A DNA stretch of 32,312 nt, taken from Planctomycetota bacterium. Lineage in GTDB: Bacteria; Planctomycetota; UBA8742; JACQVU01; JANLHZ01. Numbering within the stretch: position 1 is the stretch's first letter; every line of letters starts with the position of its first letter. The notes under the pieces are model-generated. The model saw only the letters and a list, made by a program, of their open reading frames with translations, searched no databases and was not told the origin of the DNA. Made by a program: the position numbers and the translations under genes. Below are positions 17,712 to 26,948 of this stretch, in pieces. Location of the stretch: assembly GCA_024653775.1 (NCBI GenBank), contig JANLHZ010000127.1, positions 1-32,312 of the forward strand, in the 5' to 3' direction.

Positions 17712-17842
17712 AGTTCGCCGATTTAATCGCGTGCAGTAGCAAGCAAAGCATGCCTGCCAAGTAAGGTCGGTATTAGTTCTTGTAAGCGCGGCAGGTTGTT
17801 TACCTGTATCGAAATTAAATTAAGCGTTGCGGCGGAGTGTGC

Positions 17843-17848
17843 TATACT
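17843..17848 (+). promoter_or_regulatory. TATACT -10 element, likely leaderless start
   Basis: TATACT with a TG one base upstream (an extended -10) ends exactly 6 bases before the ATG at 17855. Transcription would then begin at or next to the start codon. The -35 position (17820-17825, TTAAGC) is poor. There is no Shine-Dalgarno site. Confidence 0.45.
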
Positions 17849-17854
17849 CCCGGC

Positions 17855-20071
17855 ATGGCGCGAATCAGCATCGGACCTCGAAAAAACCGCCTGGGCGCGA
17901 GTGGAACCATCGTCGCGATGGAGTCGTTCATTCTCGCGTCGCCCAGGTATCTGCTTGCGCTCGTTCTGAACCTGCTGCTTCTTATCGTGCTGGTCGAGGT
18001 TTTCGGCGACGTAGCATTCAAGGAAGACGACCCGAAAGTCATCATCCTGAACTTCGAAGCGCAGATCGACGAAAAGGACGACGACGCGGCGGACGAGGTC
18101 GAAAACGATTCGCAGGAAAAGCCGGAGATCGAGGATTCGAGCGACGAGGAGTTCGCTACGCTACCGGAGGTGGACGTAACGGAAACCCCGCGGCAGGAGG
18201 TCGTGAACGAGGGCGAAATGCAGGCGCCTTCGCTGCTCGACGAACTTGTGAACGAGATCGATCTGAACTCTTCGCCTGCGGAAGCGGAGAGCCAACCGCT
18301 GATCGGGACGTCGGCGTCGAACGATTCGAGTTCCGGCGCGAACGCGGCTCCTTCCGGAGGCGCGCCTTACATAGGAGACGTCTTCGGCGCCCGCAGCGGC
18401 GGGGGGCGGGGCGTAGCGCTGCGCACCTACGGCGGAAACCAGAGCACCGAAGACTCAGTCAGCGCGGGACTTCAGTGGCTCGCGAACCACCAGGTCCGCG
18501 GCGGAGCGTTCCGCGGGTTCCTCCTGACGAAGCACTTCGATGACCTTTGTCCAGCGGACGATCAGTGCGACGGCGCCGGAGACGATCGCTACAAGGACAC
18601 CGATGTCGGGTTAACCGCCCTCGCGATGCTCGCGTTTCTGGGCGACGGCAGCACCCACGTTTCCGGACGATACAAGGATAGCGTCGCAGCCGGACTTTCC
18701 GCGCTGCTCGACTCGCAGCGAAGGCTGGACGAATTCGAGGAGCCTTACACCCGCGCGATGCTCCGGAGAGGCGTCGGCGCCATCGATACCGTCGGTATGC
18801 TCGAAGGAGTCCAGCGAAGAAGGGATCGCGAGTTCGAGCCCGAGGACGGGGAGGATCAGCTCCAGATGTACAACCACGCGATCGCGACCCTCGCGGTGAT
18901 CGAGGCGTATGCTATGACGAAGGACCAGAATCTGCTTAGACCGATAAACGCCGCGCTCGCGCTGATTTTCGAGAGCCAGCAAAGCTGCGGCGGCTGGGAC
19001 TATCTTTCGACGTTCACCTACGGCCGCGGCGACCTCAGCATCACTGGCTGGATCGTGATGGTTCTGAAGGACGCGCTCTCCGCGAGGCTCCACGTCCCCG
19101 CCCAGGTGCTGCGAAAAACAAGCATGTTCATCGATAACGTCCGTCAGCCGGACGGAAGGTTCAACTACGCGAACATCAACTCGCCGGTGATCGGATCGCG
19201 GGATCGCAAGGGCGCGGGAATGACCGCGGTCGGAATGCTGTGCGATCTTTACCTCGGAAAGCCGCGGACCTCGGACGAGATGAAAAAAAGCGCCGACTAT
19301 CTGAAGCGGAACCTTCCTAGATGGGACCTGCTCGAAGCGGATCGCACGACCGACGAAAAAATGCACACGTTCTATTACTGGTACTACGGCGCGCTTTCGA
19401 TGTTCCAGATGGGCGGCGAAAGCTGGGTGCTCTACAACGAGGCTATGTCGAGCGAACTTCTTGGGCACCAGAGAACCGAAGGGCACCTCGCGGGAAGTTT
19501 CGATCCCGTGGACTGGCAGTGGGGAGACATCGCGGGACGGATATATTCGACCGCGTTCTCCGTGCTGTGCCTCGAAGTCTACTATCGCTATAAACTGCTC
19601 GACGACGATACCGTGATTCGGATCGAACAGACGCGAATGAGCCGCGAGCAGGCGATCCGCGACGTGCGCAGGTCGAACTCGTCCGGAAGGAGGATCCAGG
19701 CGATCGACGCGCTTTTGGAGGAAGGCTACGAAGAGGACGTCGTGCACATTGGCCGGGCGCTCGACGATCCGGACCCGGTAGTGAGACTCAGCGCTCTACG
19801 CGCCCTCGGCGAGACGAAGAAGGAAGTCGCGCTTGACTTTCTGCTTCCGCTCTTCAAACGCGCGGACTACCGCGAGCGCTGGAACGAAATCTGCGTGGCG
19901 GTGGAGGAGATTCACAGTCAGAAGTCGGTTCCTGCGCTGATCGACGTGCTCGAAATGCGGATCATCACGGACACCGAGCGAAACCGCGTCGCGACGACCC
20001 TCAGCCGGATAACGGGTCAGTTCCACGGCGCGAACCCCGAAGCCTGGCGACGCTGGTATTCGGGGGGGTGA
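17855..20071 (+). CDS. membrane-anchored prenyltransferase/squalene-cyclase-repeat protein with C-terminal HEAT-like repeats
   Basis: From the ATG at 17855 the product has 738 residues. A membrane helix lies at about 31-50, an acidic disordered linker at about 55-190, and an alpha/alpha toroid at about 197-580. The toroid carries repeats such as DTDVGLTALAMLAFLG and GGWDYLSTF that match the terpenoid-cyclase/prenyltransferase superfamily repeats common in planctomycetes. HEAT-like repeats fill about 620-738 (DPDPVVRLSALRALGETKK). I see no DxDD cyclase motif, so terpene cyclase activity is unlikely. A binding or surface role is more probable. A longer frame from 17837 exists, but the TATACT box and the MARISIG start favour 17855. 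It ends in a GGGGGG run at 20064-20069. Confidence 0.85.
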   Translation: MARISIGPRKNRLGASGTIVAMESFILASPRYLLALVLNLLLLIVLVEVFGDVAFKEDDPKVIILNFEAQIDEKDDDAADEVENDSQEKPEIEDSSDEEFATLPEVDVTETPRQEVVNEGEMQAPSLLDELVNEIDLNSSPAEAESQPLIGTSASNDSSSGANAAPSGGAPYIGDVFGARSGGGRGVALRTYGGNQSTEDSVSAGLQWLANHQVRGGAFRGFLLTKHFDDLCPADDQCDGAGDDRYKDTDVGLTALAMLAFLGDGSTHVSGRYKDSVAAGLSALLDSQRRLDEFEEPYTRAMLRRGVGAIDTVGMLEGVQRRRDREFEPEDGEDQLQMYNHAIATLAVIEAYAMTKDQNLLRPINAALALIFESQQSCGGWDYLSTFTYGRGDLSITGWIVMVLKDALSARLHVPAQVLRKTSMFIDNVRQPDGRFNYANINSPVIGSRDRKGAGMTAVGMLCDLYLGKPRTSDEMKKSADYLKRNLPRWDLLEADRTTDEKMHTFYYWYYGALSMFQMGGESWVLYNEAMSSELLGHQRTEGHLAGSFDPVDWQWGDIAGRIYSTAFSVLCLEVYYRYKLLDDDTVIRIEQTRMSREQAIRDVRRSNSSGRRIQAIDALLEEGYEEDVVHIGRALDDPDPVVRLSALRALGETKKEVALDFLLPLFKRADYRERWNEICVAVEEIHSQKSVPALIDVLEMRIITDTERNRVATTLSRITGQFHGANPEAWRRWYSGG

Positions 20072-20102
20072 TTACTCAGCGAGGATTCAGAATTTGCTTT
20101 TA

Positions 20103-20129
20103 TTGACAGATACATTGCTTCTTTAAGGT
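20103..20129 (+). promoter_or_regulatory. possible promoter of two-gene cassette
   Basis: A perfect -35 hexamer TTGACA (20103-20108) is followed 15 bases later by TAAGGT (20124-20129), a weak -10 with short spacing. It lies 22 bases before the ATG at 20152. Confidence 0.25.
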
Positions 20130-20151
20130 GTGGGTTTTATAGAAAAGGTTT

Positions 20152-20712
20152 ATGGAGAATCCTGAGCAACAAGTGTCACAAGGTGTTTTGGATCTTCGAG
20201 AACTTTCGTCGAGGTTTCGTCCAGGATTGACCAAGGTTGCCGGCGCGTATCTGGCGGAAGCTGCGACAGTCTGCCTGGCTTCTAACAGCCATTTTTCGGG
20301 TGTAGTTTTAGATGTTTATGGTGGGATTGAAAAGAAATATGAACTGCAATATATAAATGCCGATGACCAGATGAAAAAGACACACGGCGATGATGAAGTC
20401 GCTACTGAAAGTGGTGCATGCGCAATTGCCATTTTGATATTGGAGGCTACTTCTGGTATAGTTGTGGATGCAAGATCCCGAAAAGGAACGGGATTCGACT
20501 ACTGGCTGAGAGTTGACAATTCGCCATCTGACGGGTATTTTCAAGATAGAGTTCGTCTTGAGGTATCCGGAATCAGAAAGGGCGACATTCGAGCGATAGA
20601 ATATCGCGCTTATCGAAAAGTCGAGCAGGTGACGAAATCGAATGGGGAATTATCCGCTTTTGTTGTTGTGGTCGAATTCGGAACACCGCTAGCGAAAGTT
20701 GTTAAATTATGA
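20152..20712 (+). CDS. conserved cassette protein A, RSRKGTGFDYWL family, unknown function
   Basis: The 186-residue product has a central signature: Glu86 in ATESGACAIAILIL, then ARSRKGTGFDYWL (about 107-119), then RVRLEVSGI (about 133-141), and a C-terminal VVVVEFGTPL strand. I recall the same signature in a family found as the first gene of a two-gene pair in cyanobacteria and other bacteria; this is memory, not a search. The order helix with Glu, strand with Asp116, strand with Glu137 is reminiscent of PD-(D/E)xK nuclease folds, but the following Lys is Ser139, so activity is doubtful. The stop overlaps the next start (ATGA). Base composition is lower in GC than its neighbours, suggesting transfer. 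Confidence 0.75.
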   Translation: MENPEQQVSQGVLDLRELSSRFRPGLTKVAGAYLAEAATVCLASNSHFSGVVLDVYGGIEKKYELQYINADDQMKKTHGDDEVATESGACAIAILILEATSGIVVDARSRKGTGFDYWLRVDNSPSDGYFQDRVRLEVSGIRKGDIRAIEYRAYRKVEQVTKSNGELSAFVVVVEFGTPLAKVVKL

Positions 20713-21116
20713 AAAACGATGATCTTCATCATAAAGCGATGGAATTGGCAGATGAAGCGGATTTGGCCAAGCGACTTGGGAATATCGAAGAATCGAAAAC
20801 TCTATATCAAGAAGCTTTGGAGTACGAGTTGGTTGCCGCTGGTAAGTTTCGCGACAGGCTCGATGTAGAACCCACACGCTCTGTCCTTTACAGGAGCGCC
20901 GCGACGCTTGCCTTCGAATGTTGTAATTTCAGTTTGTCAATTCGACTTGCATCGAAAGGTCTTGCGGGAAATCCGCCTGCCGAAATCAGAGATGAGTTGG
21001 AAGATATTCTTGAATCGGCAACCGACGCGGAAAAATCTGCAAATCCAATCTTTGTCGGCCCTGCCGACGCCGAGGGCGCCGGTACATCCAAATCGTCAGA
21101 TGGCAAGAGGGAGTAG
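20709..21116 (+). CDS. conserved cassette protein B, TPR-like partner, unknown function
   Basis: The 135-residue product opens with a TPR-like helix pair (DEADLAKRLGNIEESKTLYQEAL). It then carries the signature EPTRSVLYRSAATLAFEC, a second helix pair and the motif GLAGNPPAEIRDELEDIL, followed by a Ser/Gly/Lys-rich tail. I recall this signature from small TPR-like proteins that follow the family represented by the gene upstream. Start and upstream stop overlap in ATGA, so translation is coupled and the products probably act together. It ends 30 bp from the convergent secA stop. Function unknown. Confidence 0.75.
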   Translation: MKNDDLHHKAMELADEADLAKRLGNIEESKTLYQEALEYELVAAGKFRDRLDVEPTRSVLYRSAATLAFECCNFSLSIRLASKGLAGNPPAEIRDELEDILESATDAEKSANPIFVGPADAEGAGTSKSSDGKRE

Positions 21117-21146
21117 GTTTTCACTCGGCTAACTGTGCTCCGACCC

Positions 21147-24100
21147 CTACTTCTTCTGCAACCAGGGCGGGGGTTCGTCGCTCTTTTTGGGCGGACTTTT
21201 GCGCTTCGGAGCCTGTTTCGGGCCGCCGCCGGCGGACTGGCGCTTCGACGCCTCGATCGCGGCCTGCTGCTGCGCGCGGAGTTCCCGATCCTGCGCGAGC
21301 GCGTCGTCCCCACCTGCGGCGTTGCTGCGGGAAACGCTCTGCATTCCCCACCTGCGTTCGAGCGCGCGATAGTCGGTGCCGCGGATGTTCAGATGCATTA
21401 TGTTGGTCGCGATCTGCTCGTCGACCCCCGCGAGCATCTTCTGGAACATATCGAAGCCCTCCTTCTTGAAGACCTGCTTAGGATCCTTCTGCGCGTAACC
21501 CTCGTATCGAATGTGGCTGCGGAGAATATCGATCTGCTGGAGGTGATCCTTCCACTTGCCGTCGATGCTCGAAAGTATCAGAAACCGTTCGATTCCGCGC
21601 ATCGGGTTTACGTTTGCCGCGAGTCCGAATTCGACGGTCGGCGCGCCTTCGCTGATGACGTGCTCCTCGATCGCGCTGGTCAGCCTTTCGACGATGGTCT
21701 GTCGATCGTTCCCGCTCACCATATCCTCGCTCGCCTCGAATGCGAAGCCGTCCTTGCACCATTTGATCAGTTTGTCACGCTCCCACGCGGACGCTGGCAG
21801 GTTGTCCCTCTCGAACGTGAACATTCCGGTGAAGTAGCGGATCGCCTCCCGCCTTTCGTGAACGCATCTCTCCCAGAGTTCCTTTTCCCTGCGCTCATAG
21901 AGGCTGTGCGCGATTTCCTGCGTGCGCGAGGTCGCCTGCTCGACGCTCTTGCCCTTCAGGTCGGCGGCTGTAACGACGGTTTCGCGATCGACTTTCTTCG
22001 GGTCATCCGGATTCGGTATCAGCGGCGCGAAACACCTGTGGAACCAGTCGATGAACTTGTCGACGTCCAGCTCCGCGGCGCCGCGGGTTTCCTCGTTGTA
22101 ACTTTCGAGGGAATCCGGATCGTAATACTCGAAAACCTTGTCCGCGATCGCCTCGCCGATCTTCGCGATAGCAAGCTCGCGTATGTCCCGGCTTTCGAGA
22201 ATCTGCTGGCGGAGGCCGTAGACGCTCTTACGCTGCGTGTCCATCACGACGTCGTACTCGAGCAGATTCTTGCGGCTGTCGAAGTGCATTCCTTCGACCT
22301 TCTCCTGCGCCTTCTTGATCATCCTCGAAAGCAGCCGGCTTTCGAGCCGCGCGCCTTTCTCGAACCCCGTCTTCTGCATGAAGCCGCGGATGCTGTCCGA
22401 CGCGAACATTCTGAGCAGATCGTCCTCGAGCGAAAGAAAGAACCGCGAGTAGCCCGGGTCGCCCTGACGTCCGGACCGTCCGCGGAGCTGGTTGTCGATG
22501 CGCCTCGACTCGTGCCGTTCGCTTCCGAGCACCGCGAGTCCTCCAAGCTGTTTGACGCTCGTGCAGACGTGGATTTTCGGGTAGTCCCACTCCCGGCAGA
22601 ACTTTTCGAGCGCGGTCCAGCGTTCCGAAGTCTCCTTCAGTTCCCCGCTCAACTCCTTCGGCATCAGATTTTCGCATAGCGCCTTCGCGAGCGAGTTGCC
22701 CTGCGTGTCGTCCGTCAGTTCCGAGTCGAACTTGTGCGGAAGCAGCCCGGTGCGTTTCCAGTGCTTTACGAGTTCTTCCTCGGTGAACGTGCCGAGGACG
22801 ATGTCCGTTCCGCGGCCCGCCATGTTCGTCGCAATCGTGATCTGCCCGAGCTGCCCCGCCTTCGCGACGATCTCCGCCTCACGTTCGTGGTGCTTGGCGT
22901 TCAGGACCTCGTGTGGAATCCCCTGCCTTTGGAGCAGCTTGCTCAGGACTTCGCTCTTCTCGATGCTTGTCGTTCCGACGAGCACGGGTCTTCCCACGTT
23001 GAAGTTCTTTTCGATCTCTGACACCAGCGCGGCGATTTTATCTTCGTGGGTGCCATAGACCGCGTCCATCGCGTCGAGGCGCGCGATCGGGCGGTTCGTC
23101 GGGATCGAAAGCACTTCGAGGAAGTAAATCTCCTCGAACTCCTTCGCTTCCGTCGCCGCGGTGCCGGTCATTCCGCTCAGCTTCTCGTACATCCGGAAGA
23201 AGTTCTGGAACGTAACGGTTGCGAGGGTCTGCGTCTCCTCCTTGATCTTGATTCCTTCCTTCGCCTCGACCGCCTGGTGCAGCCCATCCGACCACCTGCG
23301 CCCCGGCATCTTGCGTCCGCGGGAAATGTCCACGATGACGACCTCCTGCTCCACGCCTTCGCCCTCGACGACGTAATGCACGTCGCGGAAATACGTGAAC
23401 CTCGCCCGGAGCGCCTGACAGATCAGATGCGGCCATTCGACGTGGATGCCGTCGTGGATCGAATCTATGCCGAGGGCCTTCTCGACGATCCGCGTTCCGC
23501 TTTCGTTCAGATACGCCGCGTTGTGCTCGTCGTCGACGTGGCAGTCCTTCTCGGTGTATTCCTCGACCGCGTCGTGAGGAATCTCGACCGACTGCGGCTT
23601 CAGCGCGAAGTGCGAGTCTGTGATATCCTCCTTCCAGCCGACGAGGGCGACGCCCGACGTGAGCGTAAGGCTGAGCGTGTCTACGCCTTCCTCGACGTAG
23701 CTGCGGTTCTCCTTGACGAGAGCGCGGGGGACCTTGATCGTCCCTTCGAACCTGCTGGCGGTCTTCGCGAGATACATTCCGCGGTTCTTGTCCCAGTCGG
23801 ACGCGCAGCGGAGTTTGAAACCCGAGCCTTCGTCCGTCTTGATGCGGAACGTGTCGTATCTGTCGAGCCGTCCGGAAATTTCGTGCGCGAGCGCGTAGTT
23901 GCGTCCGGAGTCCTTCGAAGGCCCCGCGATTATCAGCGGCGTGCGCGCCTCGTCGATCAGCGCGCTGTCTACCTCGTCGACGATTGCGTAGAACAGCTTC
24001 TGCTGGACCTGATCGCGGACGTCGGTTTTCATGTTGTCGCGGAGGTAATCGAACCCGAACTCGTTGTTCGTTCCGTAGGTGATGTCGCTGTCGTACTCGG

Positions 24101-24671
24101 GTTGTCGTTCCTGGTTCGACATATAGCTCTGGATGCAGCCCACCGTGAGGCCCAGGGTTTCGAAGACTGGAGCCATCCAGTCGCGATCGCGTTTCGCGAG
24201 GTAATCGTTCACGGTGATGACGTGCACCCCGAGGCGGAGTCCGGTCTTCGGATCGCGCCCAGGGATCGCGTTCAGATACGCGGGCAGGGTCGCCACGAGG
24301 GTTTTGCCTTCGCCGGTCGCCATCTCCGCGATCTTGCCAGAGTGCAGCGCGATACCGCCTATAAGCTGGACATCGTAGTGCCGCTGCCCGAGCCTTCGTT
24401 TCGCCGACTCGCGCACCGCCGCGAACGCCTCCGGAAGTATCGCGTCGAGCGCGCTTTGACGGTCCCCGCCTGACTGGGCCGCCTTCTTGTACCTTTCCCT
24501 GAACTCGATGGTTTTCGCCTTCAGTTCGTCTTCGGAGAGCGCTGAGAACTGACTTTCGAGCGAGTTGATCCTGTCGATGGTCGGCTGGACCTGCTTCCTA
24601 AACCTTTTATCCCTCGATCCGAGGAACAGATTCATGCCTTTTTCAACGAACTCGAATAGTCCCATATTCAT
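21147..24671 (-). CDS. secA: preprotein translocase ATPase SecA, enlarged
   Basis: SecA drives proteins through SecYEG using ATP. Visible motifs are Walker A MATGEGKT (117-124), VNDYLAKRD, YGTNNEFGFDYLRDN, the DEVDSALIDEARTPL box (232-246), SGMTGTA (499-505), and NMAGRGTDI with the QLRGRSGRQGD helicase motif. At 1174 residues it is well above the usual 830-950. One extra block is about 262-370, between the DEVD box and the VDDEHNAAYL segment. The tail is Pro/Lys-rich and lacks the cysteine zinc motif that binds SecB and lipids in E. coli SecA. The start could be ATG 24671 or ATG 24665; AAAGAGAG sits directly before the first and 6 bases before the second, so 24665 is quite possible. Confidence 0.97.
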   Translation of the reverse strand: MNMGLFEFVEKGMNLFLGSRDKRFRKQVQPTIDRINSLESQFSALSEDELKAKTIEFRERYKKAAQSGGDRQSALDAILPEAFAAVRESAKRRLGQRHYDVQLIGGIALHSGKIAEMATGEGKTLVATLPAYLNAIPGRDPKTGLRLGVHVITVNDYLAKRDRDWMAPVFETLGLTVGCIQSYMSNQERQPEYDSDITYGTNNEFGFDYLRDNMKTDVRDQVQQKLFYAIVDEVDSALIDEARTPLIIAGPSKDSGRNYALAHEISGRLDRYDTFRIKTDEGSGFKLRCASDWDKNRGMYLAKTASRFEGTIKVPRALVKENRSYVEEGVDTLSLTLTSGVALVGWKEDITDSHFALKPQSVEIPHDAVEEYTEKDCHVDDEHNAAYLNESGTRIVEKALGIDSIHDGIHVEWPHLICQALRARFTYFRDVHYVVEGEGVEQEVVIVDISRGRKMPGRRWSDGLHQAVEAKEGIKIKEETQTLATVTFQNFFRMYEKLSGMTGTAATEAKEFEEIYFLEVLSIPTNRPIARLDAMDAVYGTHEDKIAALVSEIEKNFNVGRPVLVGTTSIEKSEVLSKLLQRQGIPHEVLNAKHHEREAEIVAKAGQLGQITIATNMAGRGTDIVLGTFTEEELVKHWKRTGLLPHKFDSELTDDTQGNSLAKALCENLMPKELSGELKETSERWTALEKFCREWDYPKIHVCTSVKQLGGLAVLGSERHESRRIDNQLRGRSGRQGDPGYSRFFLSLEDDLLRMFASDSIRGFMQKTGFEKGARLESRLLSRMIKKAQEKVEGMHFDSRKNLLEYDVVMDTQRKSVYGLRQQILESRDIRELAIAKIGEAIADKVFEYYDPDSLESYNEETRGAAELDVDKFIDWFHRCFAPLIPNPDDPKKVDRETVVTAADLKGKSVEQATSRTQEIAHSLYERREKELWERCVHERREAIRYFTGMFTFERDNLPASAWERDKLIKWCKDGFAFEASEDMVSGNDRQTIVERLTSAIEEHVISEGAPTVEFGLAANVNPMRGIERFLILSSIDGKWKDHLQQIDILRSHIRYEGYAQKDPKQVFKKEGFDMFQKMLAGVDEQIATNIMHLNIRGTDYRALERRWGMQSVSRSNAAGGDDALAQDRELRAQQQAAIEASKRQSAGGGPKQAPKRKSPPKKSDEPPPWLQKK

Positions 24672-24966
24672 CTCTCTTTTTCGCGGATGGTTCCGCAGGA
24701 TCGATTTTACAGGTTAATACTCACAGTCGCGGGATGATAGCCGTTATTCAAATTACTCCCGGAACGCGAGTACGGCAAAACGTTGTACCGCCAGAGCCAC
24801 CGGAAGTTCGGCGCCGGATACCGTTCTCCGCTACGGGATGAAGGTGACGAAGGCAGATGAGGGTCGCAGCAATTTTTCCTGTTTTGGCCAATTTTTCTGT
24901 TGACTCAAGTTCTGGCTCGTCTTAATCATGGAATAATCCGAGTCACAACCATCTATGGAGAGCAAA
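24672..24966. other. 295-bp divergent intergenic region upstream of secA and the repeat-controlled gene
   Basis: Promoters for both directions must lie here. No gene is visible. On the plus strand TTGACT (24900-24905) is followed after 17 bases by TAATCA, and AATAAT lies at 24932-24937. On the minus strand TAAAAT lies a few tens of bases before secA without a clear -35. Confidence 0.4.
24900..24937 (+). promoter_or_regulatory. possible promoter of repeat-controlled secreted protein
   Basis: TTGACT at 24900-24905 is one base from consensus. Candidate -10 boxes are TAATCA (24923-24928, spacing 17) and AATAAT (24932-24937, which would pair with TTCTGG at 24910-24915, spacing 16). The ribosome site GGAGAG follows at 24957-24962. 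Confidence 0.35.
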
Positions 24967-26932
24967 ATGAGTGATCTGAACGTTCTGTACAAGCACAGTC
25001 AGTCAGTCAGTCAGTCAGTCTGATTCTCGGCTGAAATCCGGGCTTGCCGGATTCATAGCGCTGCTACTGATATTCGGCGTTTCTCAAGCAGCTTTTGCGC
25101 AAACTTCGGATTACAATCTCACTGGATTATGGGTTCTGTCACTTGACCTTCAGGGCGGAACCTGGGAAATAAGCGAATCAAACATGCTCGAAATCGCGCC
25201 TCAGGGGGATACGCCTACTCTCGAGGTCGAGCACACGGGAAACACGCTCACGTTCCTGAACGCTCCCCCGACGATAACCCTCACCGGAACCGTTTCCGGG
25301 AGTGACGTAACGATCTATCAGAATCAGGTCCTTCCCGACGAAGAGACCAGTTCGACCTACGAGGCCACTATCAGGCTCGACAGCGCGACCATCAAGGGCA
25401 AAAACGCTTCTGGAAACCTCATCGTCGAAGGAACCTACACAGGTTTCGGCTACCTCACCTACCAAAGCGGTTCCGATCAATTTGGAAATCCGATCATCGT
25501 GACTGACAACTGCACATGGTTCGGAAACGTAACCGGCTACATCGTCCCGTCCATTGACGTACCGGCGGAAGGGTCGCTGTCATACGATCTTGGTGTGAAG
25601 CGGATAGAAATGTCTGTCGTCGAAAAGGAATCTGAAGAAGCTATGGAGGCTGAATTCGATCAGCTTGTGCTCGACCTCGAAGGAGTGAATGACCCATCGA
25701 TTCGCAAGGAAGAAGGAAAAGAGAGTAAGGAGAACATCCTCGTTATCCGCAAAGATGCAAGACACGGCGTTGAAGAAATCCTCGAACAAGGCAGACAGCG
25801 CTGGCGGGATAGAACTCTACGCGGTCGTCCGGACCAGATTGATCGCGTTGCCTGGACAGGGTTCGTGAATGCCGTCGCATCTCTTTTGAAGGACATACAA
25901 AATGCATGGCTCGAGATAAAAGAAAATATTGACGAAGTTGTGAAAAATCCACCTGAACAACCTGCTCCAGGGAATATTACCTCATTTAAGCCTATACACT
26001 TTACGGTGGGGAATCAAGGCACACATGGATCGCACACTGTTACTGCATCGGGCGGTATTTCGTATATATTACCCAACTCGGCGCAATTTGATTTCGGTGT
26101 GATCATTCTTGATACGGCTTGGGATTTCCATCCCGAGTGTTTACCGTTATCTGTCTACTATGAGGCAGATATGCGGATTTATCGTAGAAACGGCACGTTC
26201 ACAACAGGCAATACTTCTAATGTACACGTAGATAATTGGGTACCACCTGGGACGAATGTAGGCGTAATGACTGATGTCACGCCGCCAGTTCTGGTTACAG
26301 GGATAAATGTTTACATTGACCTGAATGGTTTAGTGATACCACATGATGCCGTTCGTGCAGAGGTTGTTGTTACAATTACAATAGTCGACAAATGTGCGAA
26401 TTTATACCATGCTTTAAATCACTATCCAATTACATTGCCTCGGCTTCCTGATCTATTTCATCCTGATCCCCCAATTACTTCAATAGTTGGCACTGACGAC
26501 TTTGATACAACTGGCGTTACAAGTCCATTTAAAGTATTTGTAACGGGCGAAAGTCTATATAGAGTCCAACTGTATTCTCCTATTGGCGAGGAAGACCCTA
26601 AATGTCGACCGATTACTTTTGATCTAACCATATCGATTCAGGCTGTTTTTTTTGATATACTTGCACCCGGTTATGTAGTAAGAGAAATATTTCACGATGA
26701 GGACGTATCAGCGCAAACGAACAACTTTACATGGGGCACGAGTTTTTCATTTTCAGACGCAGATGTGAAGCAGTGGTATCAAGACTTTTTGGACGATCGA
26801 AGTAATGTAGGAAATTACAAAGTTGAACATGCGGACGAGATTGAGTATATAGTGATAGAATTTAAGCTCGTGGTCTCGTCTGCGTGTGATACGGAAACGT
26901 TTATATATAGATATACTCCAAAAGTTAACTAA
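24967..26932 (+). CDS. secreted protein under tetranucleotide-repeat control (OFF frame in this sequence)
   Basis: GGAGAG (24957-24962) lies 4 bases before ATG 24967. That frame reads into the AGTC repeat and stops at TGA 25021-25023 after 18 codons. From 25022 a different frame is open to 26932. It starts DSRLKSGLAGFIALLLIFGVS and reaches a signal-peptidase site AFA/QTSD at about 25099, with no start codon of its own until ATG 25184, which would discard the signal peptide. Removing one 4-base unit joins the two frames into 653 residues; adding two gives 657. The mature N-terminus is beta-rich and lipocalin-like in feel, a charged linker follows, and the last 320 residues are beta-rich. GC content falls clearly from about 25960. 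No known family. A sequencing error or an old frameshift is the alternative. Confidence 0.75.
24996..25020 (+). repeat. tetranucleotide simple repeat (AGTC)6 within the coding start
   Basis: Six perfect AGTC units run from 24997 to 25020, with the preceding C giving 25 bases of continuous period four. The tract lies ten codons after the ATG at 24967. A change of one unit shifts the reading frame. Such tracts mutate by slipped-strand mispairing. Confidence 0.95.
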
Positions 26933-26948
26933 ATAGAGGAGTTACGTT

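Noticed and set aside
18611-19747. 378-residue minus-strand frame opposite the prenyltransferase-repeat gene
   Set aside because: Antisense shadow of a gene whose repeats are clearly coding.
21135-24473. Long plus-strand frames (514 and 475 residues) opposite secA
   Set aside because: They are antisense shadows of secA, which has complete conserved motifs. Their products are Arg/Leu/Val-rich with no family pattern.
24996-25020. The AGTC tract as a CRISPR or origin iteron array
   Set aside because: Units are four bases with no spacers; position next to a ribosome site and signal peptide fits a coding repeat instead.
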